A stretch of 64,000 nt of DNA from Mesorhizobium sp. ES1-1 (GTDB lineage: Bacteria; Pseudomonadota; Alphaproteobacteria; Rhizobiales; Rhizobiaceae): contig NZ_JAIUGX010000003.1 of NCBI RefSeq assembly GCF_020164785.1, positions 62,001 through 126,000 on the forward strand. Direction: 5' to 3'. Shown piece by piece: positions 56,768 to 64,000 of the stretch (the first letter of the stretch is position 1; every line of letters starts with the position of its first letter). The notes beneath the pieces are model-generated. The model made no database searches, was not told the DNA's origin, and worked only from the letters and a program-made list of their open reading frames with translations. Made by a program: the position numbers and the translations under genes.

Positions 56768-57322
56768 TCAATCGATCCGGTAATTGACGCCGGTTGGCGA
56801 GACGCTGAGTACTTTCAGCGATCTGCCTTCGATCTTGAAGCTTTGGCCCTTACCTAAAGCGATCTGGATCGGTTGCGTCGCTGTTGCGTATTGCGAAGAG
56901 CCGCGCGGCGGAATGTATTTGTAAGAAGTCGAACTCGCGGTTCCCGAAACGGGCATGCCTCCAACCGTGCCGCTGATGTTGGTGTTGGTGGTGCTCGGCA
57001 GAATGAGGGGCGTCTCGCTCATCGTTGTCGCATCGCTCTCGACTGTTACGTCGGAGCGCTCGAAAATTGCCTGCCCACCACGTGTGCCAAGATAGCGGAC
57101 GGTCGTTTGTCCGGCATTGGTGGTGCGGCCGAACAGATCGGCTTTACCGAATGCGTTGGGCAAGGCACGCCGGGACTGGAATTTCATCACCGTGTCCCCA
57201 GGACCGGCCGACCGGACGTTACCGGTGGCGGGAGTAAGCAGAGAGGTCTTTGTATCGACCGGTGAACAGGCCGCTTGAGCCAGCGCAGCCAGTAACAATG
57301 CAGAGCAAGTGAATGGTTTCAT
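56768..57322 (-). CDS. Predicted lipoprotein, island-encoded
   Basis: A 184-residue protein with a lipoprotein signal: hydrophobic stretch then lipobox LAQAAC with Cys near residue 19. The mature part is rich in Thr, Ser and Gly (STTNTNISGTVGG) and lacks a recognised domain. ATG 57322 gives MKPFTCSALLL. Surface lipoproteins on mobile elements sometimes give superinfection exclusion, which is only a possibility here. Confidence 0.65.
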   Translation of the reverse strand: MKPFTCSALLLAALAQAACSPVDTKTSLLTPATGNVRSAGPGDTVMKFQSRRALPNAFGKADLFGRTTNAGQTTVRYLGTRGGQAIFERSDVTVESDATTMSETPLILPSTTNTNISGTVGGMPVSGTASSTSYKYIPPRGSSQYATATQPIQIALGKGQSFKIEGRSLKVLSVSPTGVNYRID

Positions 57323-57393
57323 TATCGGCATGCCGGGCAACCTATTGATAAGAAATCGTTATTCGAAAAATCACGCGCGAATTTTGCTGTCAA

Positions 57394-58122
57394 TTATTGG
57401 TACGGCAATACGAGACTGGCCGACATATCGACCTGTAATGAAGTCCTCGTCCAGCGTCGGCAGGCCTCTGTCGCGGCGACTGCCAATCGAGCCGGCCCCT
57501 CCGGATGAATAACAAGCAAGAAGACCACGTGAGCGGTGGTGAACGTCCAGAGCAGCGCATCAGGTGCGACGCTTCGCAGACGCTCGATACAGGAAGCCAG
57601 GAAGGCGCGACGCTCCACCCTTGGAAAGTGTTGGTAAATCAGCAGAGATTTCCCCGACGCATAGAACCGGGCTACCTCATCCAGATAGAGGAATTTGGAA
57701 GAGTTCTTGCGGCCCTTCCGCAGCGATATTTCCAGGCCGTTATCCGGATCAAAGAAGACAAGATCGGCGCTCTGAAACGCGCCCCGGTACTGTTCCATAA
57801 ACGCAGCTCGGCCCGAAAGCTCATCCGGCAACAGTTCGTTGAAGTAGGACGCACCTGAAATGGCGCCGCTGTCCTCAATGGTTTGAAGTCGCCGGCGATC
57901 GGCCTCGTCTGCCGCCTGCGCCAAGATGTCGAACAATTCCGGGTCGAAGTGCCGAAACCGCTCCGGCTGTTGAAGATAGGCCAGTTTACCGCCGTCAGAG
58001 CTCCCGTCAGAGGGCGTCAGCATCCAGCATACGCCGATGCGGTTTGCGCCGCCCCACGACAGCGCCCGCAGCAAGGCATATTTCCGATAGTCGCTGATGT
58101 CCCCGACGTACTGATGCTTCAC
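57394..58122 (-). CDS. Conserved hypothetical protein (weak methyltransferase-like motif)
   Basis: A 242-residue protein. The N-terminal YVGDISDYRKYALLRAL and the later ADLVFFDPDNGLE are the strongest conserved-looking segments. The second resembles methyltransferase motif IV (DPxNG), so a SAM-dependent enzyme is possible. GTG 58122 is chosen because the protein then starts at HQYVGD; an ATG at 58167 adds 15 residues. Function is not recognised. Confidence 0.6.
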   Translation of the reverse strand: MKHQYVGDISDYRKYALLRALSWGGANRIGVCWMLTPSDGSSDGGKLAYLQQPERFRHFDPELFDILAQAADEADRRRLQTIEDSGAISGASYFNELLPDELSGRAAFMEQYRGAFQSADLVFFDPDNGLEISLRKGRKNSSKFLYLDEVARFYASGKSLLIYQHFPRVERRAFLASCIERLRSVAPDALLWTFTTAHVVFLLVIHPEGPARLAVAATEACRRWTRTSLQVDMSASLVLPYQ

Positions 58123-58324
58123 GGTTCCCGCCTTCACTGCTGCGAGGACGGAGAACTGAATTTGCATCGGTTGTGCCTACAGAATGTGGCGCAGCTTCAG
58201 GACTCGTAATTGTGGGGCGTCTCTCACATAAGTCGCAACCATATTGCGAAATTGCTGAAAGTCGCAACCCGATTTCCTTCGCGCGAAAGCGGTGTCCATC
58301 GAGTCTCGTACTCGGAGGTGCCGT

Positions 58325-58654
58325 GTGTCACTCGCAACAATCTTCGGCTCGAATTTGCGCCACTACCGAAAGGCTAAGAAACTCACTCAGGACCAGCTGG
58401 CTGAGATAGTCGAGCTGTCTTCGGAAATGATCAGCAAGGTTGAACGCGGCATTGCCGCGCCGTCCTTTGCTACGGTCGAGAAGTTATCGGAAGTGCTCGA
58501 AGTGCCCGAAGTTGCTTTTTTTGGTGTTGGCTTGGTGGTAGCGAGCGACAACGCGCGGATGCGGCAGCTATCAAAGATTCAAACCCAGTTGTCCCGGATG
58601 AACGAGGACCAGTTGGCTCGTGCCAGCAAGTTGTTAAGCGCCTTGATCGATTGA
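58325..58654 (+). CDS. XRE-family regulator of the kinase module
   Basis: A 109-residue DNA-binding protein with an HTH_3 domain (RKAKKLTQDQLAEIVELS..SKVERGIAAPS; residues about 10-65) and a short helical C-terminus. GTG 58325 has GGAGG 6 nt upstream; an earlier GTG at 58292 is possible. It is followed by an unknown gene and a kinase in the same direction, so it probably regulates them. Confidence 0.75.
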   Translation: MSLATIFGSNLRHYRKAKKLTQDQLAEIVELSSEMISKVERGIAAPSFATVEKLSEVLEVPEVAFFGVGLVVASDNARMRQLSKIQTQLSRMNEDQLARASKLLSALID

Positions 58655-58743
58655 TTTTGTTACTAAAGGTTCAGTTCTGGTTCGCGGCTTCCACTGCCGG
58701 CGACTCCGGTGTAACAAGATTCTCAGCGAACGGGGGGAATCGG

Positions 58744-59217
58744 ATGGCCAAACGGTGGCTGGGGTTAATTACGTCCAAAGATTTGGTAACCGTAGTCGAT
58801 GCAGAGGTGCCGGACGGTGACAACCCAATTGTGGTCATCTCGGACGATACTTGGCGCATACAGAAGGGTGACCGAGCGGCGGCTTACAGCGTGCTGCACC
58901 AACAGTGTACTGACTATGTCACTGAGAATGGCATCGAGGCGGTGGTCGTGAAGGCGAGCGCCGTTACAGGCCAGGGCTCAGCCAAGTTAGGGCTCCTTAT
59001 CAGCGCCGAGGTTCGTGGGATCGTCATGGCAGCAGCAGGTGCTCTTTGCCCGGTAAAAGCTCTCTCAAAAGCTGTGATCAGCAAGACCTACGGTGATCGC
59101 AAGGTCGATGAATACGTTGCCGATGATGCGTTTTGGGTGGCCCATACGACTGGCGGCAGTCTGCGAAAGCTCAGTCGTGAGGCCGCGATGCTTCTAATCG
59201 CGGCGAGAAATGTCTGA
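58744..59217 (+). CDS. Unknown protein between XRE and kinase (possible RNase H-like fold)
   Basis: A 157-residue soluble protein with alternating strand-helix pattern (WLGLITSKDLVTVVDAEV, then VVVKASAV and LLISAEVRGIVMAAAGAL). This resembles RuvC/RNase H-like small nucleases, but no clear acidic triad is visible, so the fold is only suggested. ATG 58744 follows GGGGGGAAT. Its stop overlaps the kinase ATG in TGATG, so the two are translationally coupled. Confidence 0.6.
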   Translation: MAKRWLGLITSKDLVTVVDAEVPDGDNPIVVISDDTWRIQKGDRAAAYSVLHQQCTDYVTENGIEAVVVKASAVTGQGSAKLGLLISAEVRGIVMAAAGALCPVKALSKAVISKTYGDRKVDEYVADDAFWVAHTTGGSLRKLSREAAMLLIAARNV

Positions 59218-60248
59218 TGAGTGATTACGTCTCTGGGCTCAAAGTTGGGGCCAAGCTTGGCAATGGCCACTTCGGCGAGGTCTTTATGGGAGAGGACCCT
59301 GCACACGGCCAAGTGGCGGTAAAAATTCTCCGACGAGAGAAGTTCCATGATGATACGACCTGGCCGACCTATAAGGAGAGCTATTTGGCAGAGGCGCAGA
59401 ACCTCTCGAAGGCCAGCCATCGCAATGTGGTCAAAGTTCATCATGTCGTTGAGGCCTCTGACGGCGAAAGCGTTCTGATCTGTATGGCCTTCTGCTCCGG
59501 CGGTTCTCTTCAGAAGTCATTTGAGAACGGACCGATGACCCTGTCCGCCGTCAGAAAGATCGGGACCGAGGTTCTGATGGGCTTGGGCGCAATGCACGCT
59601 CGTGGGATGATCCACCGTGATATCAAGCCCGCCAACCTCCTGCTAAACGGTCGGTCTGAGGCGCAGCTTAGCGACTTCGGACTGGTGACCGATGACCTTG
59701 TCCTCGGCTACGCCTCGCAGGCCGGCTATAGCGACCATATCGCTTACGAGGTTTGGAATGGCAAAGGGACAAGCGTTAGGTCAGACATTTGGGCGCTTGG
59801 CATGACGCTCTTTCGGTTACTGCATGGGAAAATCTGGTATGAGGCCGCGCCAAGCCCTCAGCACGTGGTAGAACATGGCGGTTTCGCGAACACGCTTAAG
59901 TGGTTACCGCATATACCAAAGCCGTGGCGCCGAGCTATCCGCAAGATGCTGAATGACGACGACAGCGCCCGATACCAGAACGCGGCGCAAGCGCTGGCAG
60001 GTCTGTCCAATCTCCCTGTCACACCTGTTTGGGAGACCGCCGTTGCACTCGACTCTGTGCGGTGGCAGCAGCTTAGGGGCGACCGCCGTATTTTCGTCGA
60101 ATGGCAACGCCACTCGCCGCGCAAACACGAATGGAAGGCCTGGAGCGAGCCAGTTGGTTCGGGCCGCATCCGACAGCTCGGTGCCTCCTCTGGTGCTGTA
60201 GGGGCGCGCCAAGCGGTCTCCAAGCTTGAGGCATTCTTCGCGGCTTAG
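59217..60248 (+). CDS. Eukaryotic-like serine/threonine protein kinase
   Basis: A 343-residue complete protein kinase: glycine loop GNGHFGEV (about 15-22), Lys36 in QVAVKIL, HRDIKPANLLL at 133-143, DFG at 153-155 and a normal activation segment. The C-terminal about 90 residues (from VWETAVALD) form an unrecognised domain. It lacks a membrane segment. In phage-defence settings such kinases (for example Stk2) act by abortive infection; the coupled upstream gene and position in the island suggest a similar role. Confidence 0.85.
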   Translation: MSDYVSGLKVGAKLGNGHFGEVFMGEDPAHGQVAVKILRREKFHDDTTWPTYKESYLAEAQNLSKASHRNVVKVHHVVEASDGESVLICMAFCSGGSLQKSFENGPMTLSAVRKIGTEVLMGLGAMHARGMIHRDIKPANLLLNGRSEAQLSDFGLVTDDLVLGYASQAGYSDHIAYEVWNGKGTSVRSDIWALGMTLFRLLHGKIWYEAAPSPQHVVEHGGFANTLKWLPHIPKPWRRAIRKMLNDDDSARYQNAAQALAGLSNLPVTPVWETAVALDSVRWQQLRGDRRIFVEWQRHSPRKHEWKAWSEPVGSGRIRQLGASSGAVGARQAVSKLEAFFAA

Positions 60249-60466
60249 CTCGGCCTTAATCGGCGGGGAAGAAGATACCGCCCGGTCAAATCATTGCCAG
60301 TTATCCGCTTAAGGCCCAACCTAGCCGTAGCGATAGCTTGCCGCTCTTTTCGACATTTCCCGCAGTATGCCGCATCAGCAACGATGCCCTGCGGCGGGCG
60401 CCAATGGCGGGCGCAGTTCCTGCACTGGGGCAGACTCAGACCCAAATTTGGCGGCTTGCTGCTCAT
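60245..60466 (-). CDS. Small zinc-ribbon-like protein
   Basis: A 73-residue protein with two CxxC pairs (CRNCARHW and CGKCRKER), likely binding one zinc, and basic ends. It overlaps the kinase end by 4 bp convergently, so expression may be antagonistic. ATG 60466 is preceded by GAGGAG. Function is unknown. Confidence 0.5.
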   Translation of the reverse strand: MSSKPPNLGLSLPQCRNCARHWRPPQGIVADAAYCGKCRKERQAIATARLGLKRITGNDLTGRYLLPRRLRPS

Positions 60467-60723
60467 CGGCTCCTCGCCACCCTTATCTAACGAAGTCGCG
60501 AACAAAACGTGAATCACCTATTAGCAATTGTCAAGAGTCTCGGCTGATTGATCGGATAAACTGGTTCGACGATCATATGGGGTCGGATTGTGAAACTGCA
60601 GGACGCTAGACAACGGCATTCCGTGCTGGGTCGAAATCCTTGAACACGAATGTGGTAACCACACAGTAACCCTGACCTTTGCACCGTCTTTGCCGATTGC
60701 CGTTTTCCCAGGCCCCGAAACGC

Positions 60724-60752
60724 GAAAAAGCCGCGGCGAACCGCGGCTTTTC
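60724..60752 (-). terminator. tRNA-Gly terminator
   Basis: The inverted repeat GCCGCGG (60730-60736) / CCGCGGC (60741-60747) over a 4-nt loop, followed on the minus strand by TTTTT, lies directly downstream of tRNA-Gly. A nearly identical structure is at 41752-41780, so integration duplicates the terminator. Confidence 0.8.
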
Positions 60753-60776
60753 AATGCTTGATCCCCCGAAGGAAAC

Positions 60777-60823
60777 TGGAGCGGGTGAAGCGATTCGAAC
60801 GCTCGACCCCAACCTTGGCAAGG
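60777..60823. repeat. Island attachment site, right copy (attR)
   Basis: 47 bp identical to 41805-41851, forming the 3' part of the intact tRNA-Gly gene. Identity ends at 60823, within the anticodon stem. Confidence 0.9.
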
Positions 60824-60851
60824 TTGTGCTCTACCCCTGAGCTACACCCGC
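60777..60851 (-). tRNA. tRNA-Gly (anticodon GCC)
   Basis: On the minus strand the sequence begins GCGGGTGTAGCTC, has D-arm GGGGTAGAGC, anticodon loop CTTGCCAAG (anticodon GCC), T-arm GGTCGAGCGTTCGAATCGC-like with GTTCGAATC, and an acceptor closing stem CACCCGC plus U and encoded CCA. All arms pair. Its 3' 47 nt coincide with the island att repeat, so the island is integrated at its 3' end while the gene stays whole. Confidence 0.95.
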
Positions 60852-60881
60852 TCACACGGCATCTTGGCCGCAAGCCGGGCC

Positions 60882-60910
60882 TATATGGCTTAAGAGCGCG
60901 GCGATTGCAA
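60882..60910 (-). promoter_or_regulatory. Candidate promoter of tRNA-Gly
   Basis: On the minus strand TTGCAA (60905-60910) and CATATA (60882-60887) are separated by 17 bp, about 30 bp before the tRNA 5' end. Confidence 0.5.
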
Positions 60911-61060
60911 CAGGGAATCGCAGGCGTTTTTCAACGCCGGGGCGGATGCCGGCAAAGCGCCGCCCCTCCGGTTTTTGCCGTGCGCCGGCGCGCCGGTCTT
61001 GTGTCCGCCGCATCATTGGCCGTAAACGGCATGGCGCATAATGGACCGGGAAGAACACCG

Positions 61061-61558
61061 ATGCCGAAGACCGAAGCTGACCTTTTTGCCTTCCTTGCCG
61101 AACTCGGCATCCCGGTTTCCACGAAACGGCATCCGCCGCTCTATACAGTGGCCGATTCGCAGGCGCTGCGCGGCGAGATCGCCGGCGGGCATACGAAGAA
61201 CCTGTTCCTGAAGGACAAGAAGGACAATTTCTTCCTGGTCACGGTCGGCGAGGACGCGGTCGTCGACCTCAAGCAGATCCATCAGCTGATCGGCGCCGCC
61301 AGCCGCGTCTCGTTCGGCAAGCCGGAGATGCTGATGGAACTGCTCGGCGTCGTGCCGGGGGCGGTGACGGTTTTCGGCGTTATCAACGACGTCGCGGGGC
61401 GGGTCAAAGTGATTCTCGATGCAGCGTTGATGGAACATGCGGTGATCAACGCGCATCCGCTGACCAATGAGGCGACGACGTCGATCGCGGCGGCGGACCT
61501 GATCAAATTCGTCGAGGCAACCGGGCACGATGCTGCTATCTTGAAAGTCTCGGCGTGA
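61061..61558 (+). CDS. YbaK/ProX-type aminoacyl-tRNA deacylase
   Basis: A 165-residue editing-domain protein that removes mischarged amino acids (typically Ala from Pro-tRNA, or Cys) in trans. KNLFLKDKKDNFFLVT holds the conserved Lys, and NDVAGRVKVILDAALM and INAHPLTNEATTSI are family segments. ATG 61061 follows GGGAAG; an ATG 30 bp earlier is possible. It is the first chromosomal gene right of the island. Confidence 0.9.
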   Translation: MPKTEADLFAFLAELGIPVSTKRHPPLYTVADSQALRGEIAGGHTKNLFLKDKKDNFFLVTVGEDAVVDLKQIHQLIGAASRVSFGKPEMLMELLGVVPGAVTVFGVINDVAGRVKVILDAALMEHAVINAHPLTNEATTSIAAADLIKFVEATGHDAAILKVSA

Positions 61559-61664
61559 TCGCCACATGCATGCTTGAAAATCGGGCCTGAAAACGATCGG
61601 GCCCGAAGCCGATTGCTGGAAAGGCGGCGGCCGCCCACAGGCGGCGCCATGGAAGGGTAGAGAC

Positions 61665-62675
61665 ATGAGCGACAAGAATCCGTTTGGCGGCGCCTATGGC
61701 GGCAATGGCGGCCAATATGCCACCACCGTGCAATATGGCGGGGCTGCACCGGCGCGCGCCAACCCGGCCATGGGCCAGGCGACCGCGGGTCCGGCCCCTG
61801 CCGGCGATGTCATCAAGGACACCACGACCGCCACCTTCGCGGCCGACGTCATCCAGGAGTCGCGCCGCCAGCCGGTGCTGGTCGATTTCTGGGCGCCCTG
61901 GTGCGGGCCGTGCAAGCAACTCACACCGCAGCTGGAGAAGGCGGTCAAGGCTGCCGGAGGCAGGGTCAAGCTGGTCAAGATGAACATCGACGACCATCCT
62001 TCGATCGCCGGTCAGCTCGGCATCCAGTCGATCCCCGCGGTCATCGCCTTCAAGGACGGCCAGCCGGTCGACGGCTTCATGGGAGCCGTTCCCGAGAGCC
62101 AGATCAACGACTTCATCACCAAGGTCGGCGGCAAGGGCAATGGCGCGCCGCCGGTCGCCGAGGCGCTGGCAGCCGCGGCCGAGGCGCGCGACGCCGGCGA
62201 CATGCAGACGGCGGCTGATATCTACGATGCGATCCTGGCGCAGGCACCGGAAACGATCGAAGCGATCGCCGGGCTGGGCGACCTCTTGTTCGAGGCCGGC
62301 GATGTCGAGGGCGCCGAGGCCCTGCTGGCGACCGCGCCGGAAGCCAAGAAGGATGCGCCGGCCCTCGCTGCGCTCCGTGCCAAGATGGCGGTGGCGGCGC
62401 AGGCTGCCGCGCTCGGCAATCCGGCGGAGCTGGAGCGGCGGCTGGCGGACAATCCCGGCGACCATCAGGCCCGCTTCGACCTGGCCATGATCCAGAATGC
62501 CAAGGGGGACCGCACCGCGGCCGCCGACAATCTGCTGGCTATCATCAAGGCCGACAGGACGTGGAACGACGACGGCGCCAGGTCGCAGTTGCTGCAATTG
62601 TTCGAGGCGTGGGGCATGACCGACCCGGCGACATTGGCGGCGCGGCGCAAATTGTCGTCGCTGCTGTTTTCCTGA
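61665..62675 (+). CDS. cnoX: Thioredoxin/TPR chaperedoxin (CnoX-like)
   Basis: A 336-residue cytosolic protein with an N-terminal Gly-rich segment (residues 1-45), a thioredoxin domain with active site WAPWCGPC, and a C-terminal set of TPR-like helices (about 165-336). This is the YbbN/CnoX architecture, which holds unfolded proteins and protects thiols under hypochlorite or heat. The CGPC redox site is intact, as in Caulobacter, unlike the SxxC of E. coli. The gene reads with the LON-domain gene that follows. Confidence 0.9.
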   Translation: MSDKNPFGGAYGGNGGQYATTVQYGGAAPARANPAMGQATAGPAPAGDVIKDTTTATFAADVIQESRRQPVLVDFWAPWCGPCKQLTPQLEKAVKAAGGRVKLVKMNIDDHPSIAGQLGIQSIPAVIAFKDGQPVDGFMGAVPESQINDFITKVGGKGNGAPPVAEALAAAAEARDAGDMQTAADIYDAILAQAPETIEAIAGLGDLLFEAGDVEGAEALLATAPEAKKDAPALAALRAKMAVAAQAAALGNPAELERRLADNPGDHQARFDLAMIQNAKGDRTAAADNLLAIIKADRTWNDDGARSQLLQLFEAWGMTDPATLAARRKLSSLLFS

Positions 62676-62875
62676 CCGGTTGTTTTGCCGCAGCGGCTTG
62701 CTGCCGGCCACCGCCGCGCCAGATAGTGCATGCCGCCTGAATGTGACCCAGTCTGGAAAACGCGGCATGCATGAACGGCAAAGAACCGGAGCGGCCGCAT
62801 GGGTCGCTCTGAACACGACGGCGTCCCGGCGGACGGCAGCACCGAGGCGGGTCACGGAAATGACTGGAGGAATGT

Positions 62876-63547
62876 GTGCAAGCGGGAAACGCGCATTATC
62901 GGCTAGGCAAGGACTTGCCGTCGACGATCCCGATCTTTCCGCTCGAGGGAGCGCTTCTGCTGCCCGGCGGGCGCATGCCTCTTAACATTTTCGAGCCGCG
63001 CTATGTGCAGATGGTGGACGAAGCGGTTTCAGGCTCGCGGCTGATCGGCATGATCCAGCCCAGCCTCGACGGCGCGCTGCGCCCCGATGGCGAGCCCGAG
63101 CTCTGCAAGGTCGGCTGCGCCGGCCGCATCATCGCCTTTTCGGAAACCGGCGACGGCCGCTATCTGATCTCGCTGCAGGGCGTGTGCAGGTTCCGCATCG
63201 CCAGCGAATTGCCGGTCAAGACGCCGTTTCGCCAGGGCAAGCTGGCGCCTTTCCTCGCCGACCTCAATGAGGACCAGGCGGCAAGCGAGATCGACCGGCC
63301 GGCGCTGCTCAAGGCCTTTCGCGCCTATCTGCAGGTCAATGATCTGGAAGCCGATTGGGAGAGCGTCAGCCGGGCCGAGAATGCCATGCTGGTCAACGCG
63401 CTGTCGATGATGGCGCCTTACGGGCCGGCCGAAAAGCAGGCGCTGCTGGAGGCGCCGGATTTGAAGACGCGGGCCGAGACGCTGATCGCCATCACCGAGA
63501 TGGCGCTGGCGCGCGAGAATGAGGATTTTGGCTCAAGCTTGCAGTAG
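62876..63547 (+). CDS. LON-type substrate-binding domain protein
   Basis: A 223-residue protein consisting only of the N-terminal substrate domain of Lon protease (IPIFPLEGALLLPGGRMPLNIFEPRY near residue 18, shown here split as IPIFPLEGALLLPG and MPLNIFEPRY), without ATPase or peptidase. The family is common in alphaproteobacteria; it may deliver substrates to proteases. GTG 62876 has GGAGG just upstream. Confidence 0.88.
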   Translation: MQAGNAHYRLGKDLPSTIPIFPLEGALLLPGGRMPLNIFEPRYVQMVDEAVSGSRLIGMIQPSLDGALRPDGEPELCKVGCAGRIIAFSETGDGRYLISLQGVCRFRIASELPVKTPFRQGKLAPFLADLNEDQAASEIDRPALLKAFRAYLQVNDLEADWESVSRAENAMLVNALSMMAPYGPAEKQALLEAPDLKTRAETLIAITEMALARENEDFGSSLQ

Positions 63548-63556
63548 GAGGGCGCG

Positions 63557-63799
63557 ATGGCGACGGACGGACGTCACGGGAAGAAAGTCAATGTCGATCC
63601 CAAGCTGCTCGAGCTGCTGGCCTGCCCGCTGACCAAGGGGCCGCTGGCCTGGGATGCGGAGCGCGGCGAACTGGTTTCCAGGGTCGCCAAGCTTGCCTAT
63701 CCGGTGCGGGACGGCATCCCGATCATGCTGCCCTCGGAGGCGCGCACGCTTTCCGCCGAGGATGTGCTTGCACAACCGAGGCCGGGCGGGGCCTCTTGA
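63557..63799 (+). CDS. Trm112-like/UPF0434 small protein
   Basis: An 80-residue protein starting 9 bp after the LON-domain gene. The segment [13 protein letters not shown] and [12 protein letters not shown] are the Trm112 fold; eukaryotic Trm112 activates methyltransferases, and bacterial members have an uncertain role. Only one Cys remains of the usual zinc set, as in other bacterial forms. Confidence 0.88.
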   Translation: MATDGRHGKKVNVDPKLLELLACPLTKGPLAWDAERGELVSRVAKLAYPVRDGIPIMLPSEARTLSAEDVLAQPRPGGAS

Positions 63800-63835
63800 G
63801 AGGCGGTGGATGACCGAGGGCGCGTGTCAGCCCGC

Positions 63836-64000
63836 CTACTGAAAATTCCGTCCTTTCGGCATGACGCTTTCGGCTTCTTCAGACAGGGTTACGAGATCCT
63901 GTCCCATCGGCATGGGCCGGCTATCGCGGTCCCGCGCCTTTTCGGGGACGCGGCCTGAATCCGGCCGAACGGCACTCCCCGCCTTTTCCAGAAGCACGGT
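63836..64000 (-). CDS. Possible 3' end of a gene cut by the window edge
   Basis: An open frame of about 54 codons on the minus strand runs from the window end to a TAG at 63836-63838 (ending AESVMPKGRNFQ). It is convergent with the Trm112-like gene. No family is recognised and the frame is too short to judge; it may be real because gene spacing and orientation are normal. Confidence 0.35.
   Translation of the reverse strand, partial: TVLLEKAGSAVRPDSGRVPEKARDRDSRPMPMGQDLVTLSEEAESVMPKGRNFQ

Larger units (their letters stand above)
41805..60823. mobile_element. Integrated genomic island in tRNA-Gly(GCC), satellite/IME-like with defence cargo
   Basis: An approximately 19-kb element (18,972 bp between repeats) bounded by a 47-bp identical direct repeat made of the 3' part of tRNA-Gly. 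It carries its own tyrosine integrase, an AlpA-like regulator, a primase, a VapE-type helicase, an iteron-rich gap and at least three multi-gene blocks resembling phage-defence systems. No capsid, tail, portal, relaxase or conjugation genes were seen, so it is neither a full prophage nor a self-transmissible ICE. It could be a phage satellite or a mobilisable element. Confidence 0.85.

Noticed and set aside
41805..60823. Complete prophage or ICE
   Set aside because: No capsid, portal, terminase, tail, lysis, relaxase or type IV secretion genes were found in the segment.

Overview
The window reads as a chromosomal segment of an alphaproteobacterium of the order Rhizobiales, most like Mesorhizobium. 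This rests on high-GC coding sequence, the gene order secB-dnaQ-coaE-aroE-maf-(PPDK regulator)-hemE-hemJ-rho-mnmE-mnmG-rsmG-parA-parB-holA (the conserved neighbourhood of the alphaproteobacterial chromosome origin), a perfect CtrA motif, and several families of short palindromic intergenic repeats. The genus is an inference from gene order and protein character; no database search was possible.

Layout. 1-5.4 kb: end of an intracellular PHB depolymerase gene, a transglutaminase-like secreted protein with a CtrA box upstream, a small secreted peptide, then a minus-strand group XRE regulator / Smr / MltA / Tim44-like. 5.5-21.9 kb: the origin neighbourhood. fxsA and secB are followed by the minus-strand genes dnaQ, coaE, aroE, maf and the PEP synthase/PPDK regulator. 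Next comes a gene-free, DnaA-box-bearing region (candidate oriC, about 11165-11567), then hemE-hemJ, rho, mnmE, mnmG, rsmG and parAB with parS sites, and holA. 22-41.6 kb: metabolic genes, namely a branched-chain 2-oxoacid dehydrogenase operon (E1a, E1b, E2, E3), RidA and amidohydrolase genes, a flavin monooxygenase, and a RpiR-linked cluster of ABC transporter, dehydrogenase, amidase and M24 peptidase. Mosaic palindromic repeats sit between these genes, and one has entered the E2 coding sequence.

41.8-60.8 kb: an integrated island of about 19 kb in a tRNA-Gly(GCC) gene. A 47-bp identical direct repeat (41805-41851 and 60777-60823) marks its ends, and the intact tRNA is at the right end. The core is satellite- or IME-like: an AlpA-type regulator, a small ORF, a RepB-type primase and a VapE-type helicase in an overlapping operon, followed by an iteron-rich gap (candidate origin) and a tyrosine integrase. 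The cargo looks like defence. It includes (1) a pentapeptide-repeat two-TM channel coupled to a Pol-beta-type nucleotidyltransferase; (2) a four-gene restriction-like operon of adenine methyltransferase, small PD-(D/E)XK-like protein, SF2 helicase and GIY-YIG nuclease; and (3) an XRE regulator with an unknown protein and a complete Ser/Thr kinase. These are the best candidates for undescribed systems in the window.

60.9-64 kb: chromosome again, with a YbaK-type deacylase, a thioredoxin/TPR protein (CnoX-like), a LON-substrate-binding-domain protein and a Trm112-like protein, plus the possible end of another gene cut by the window edge.
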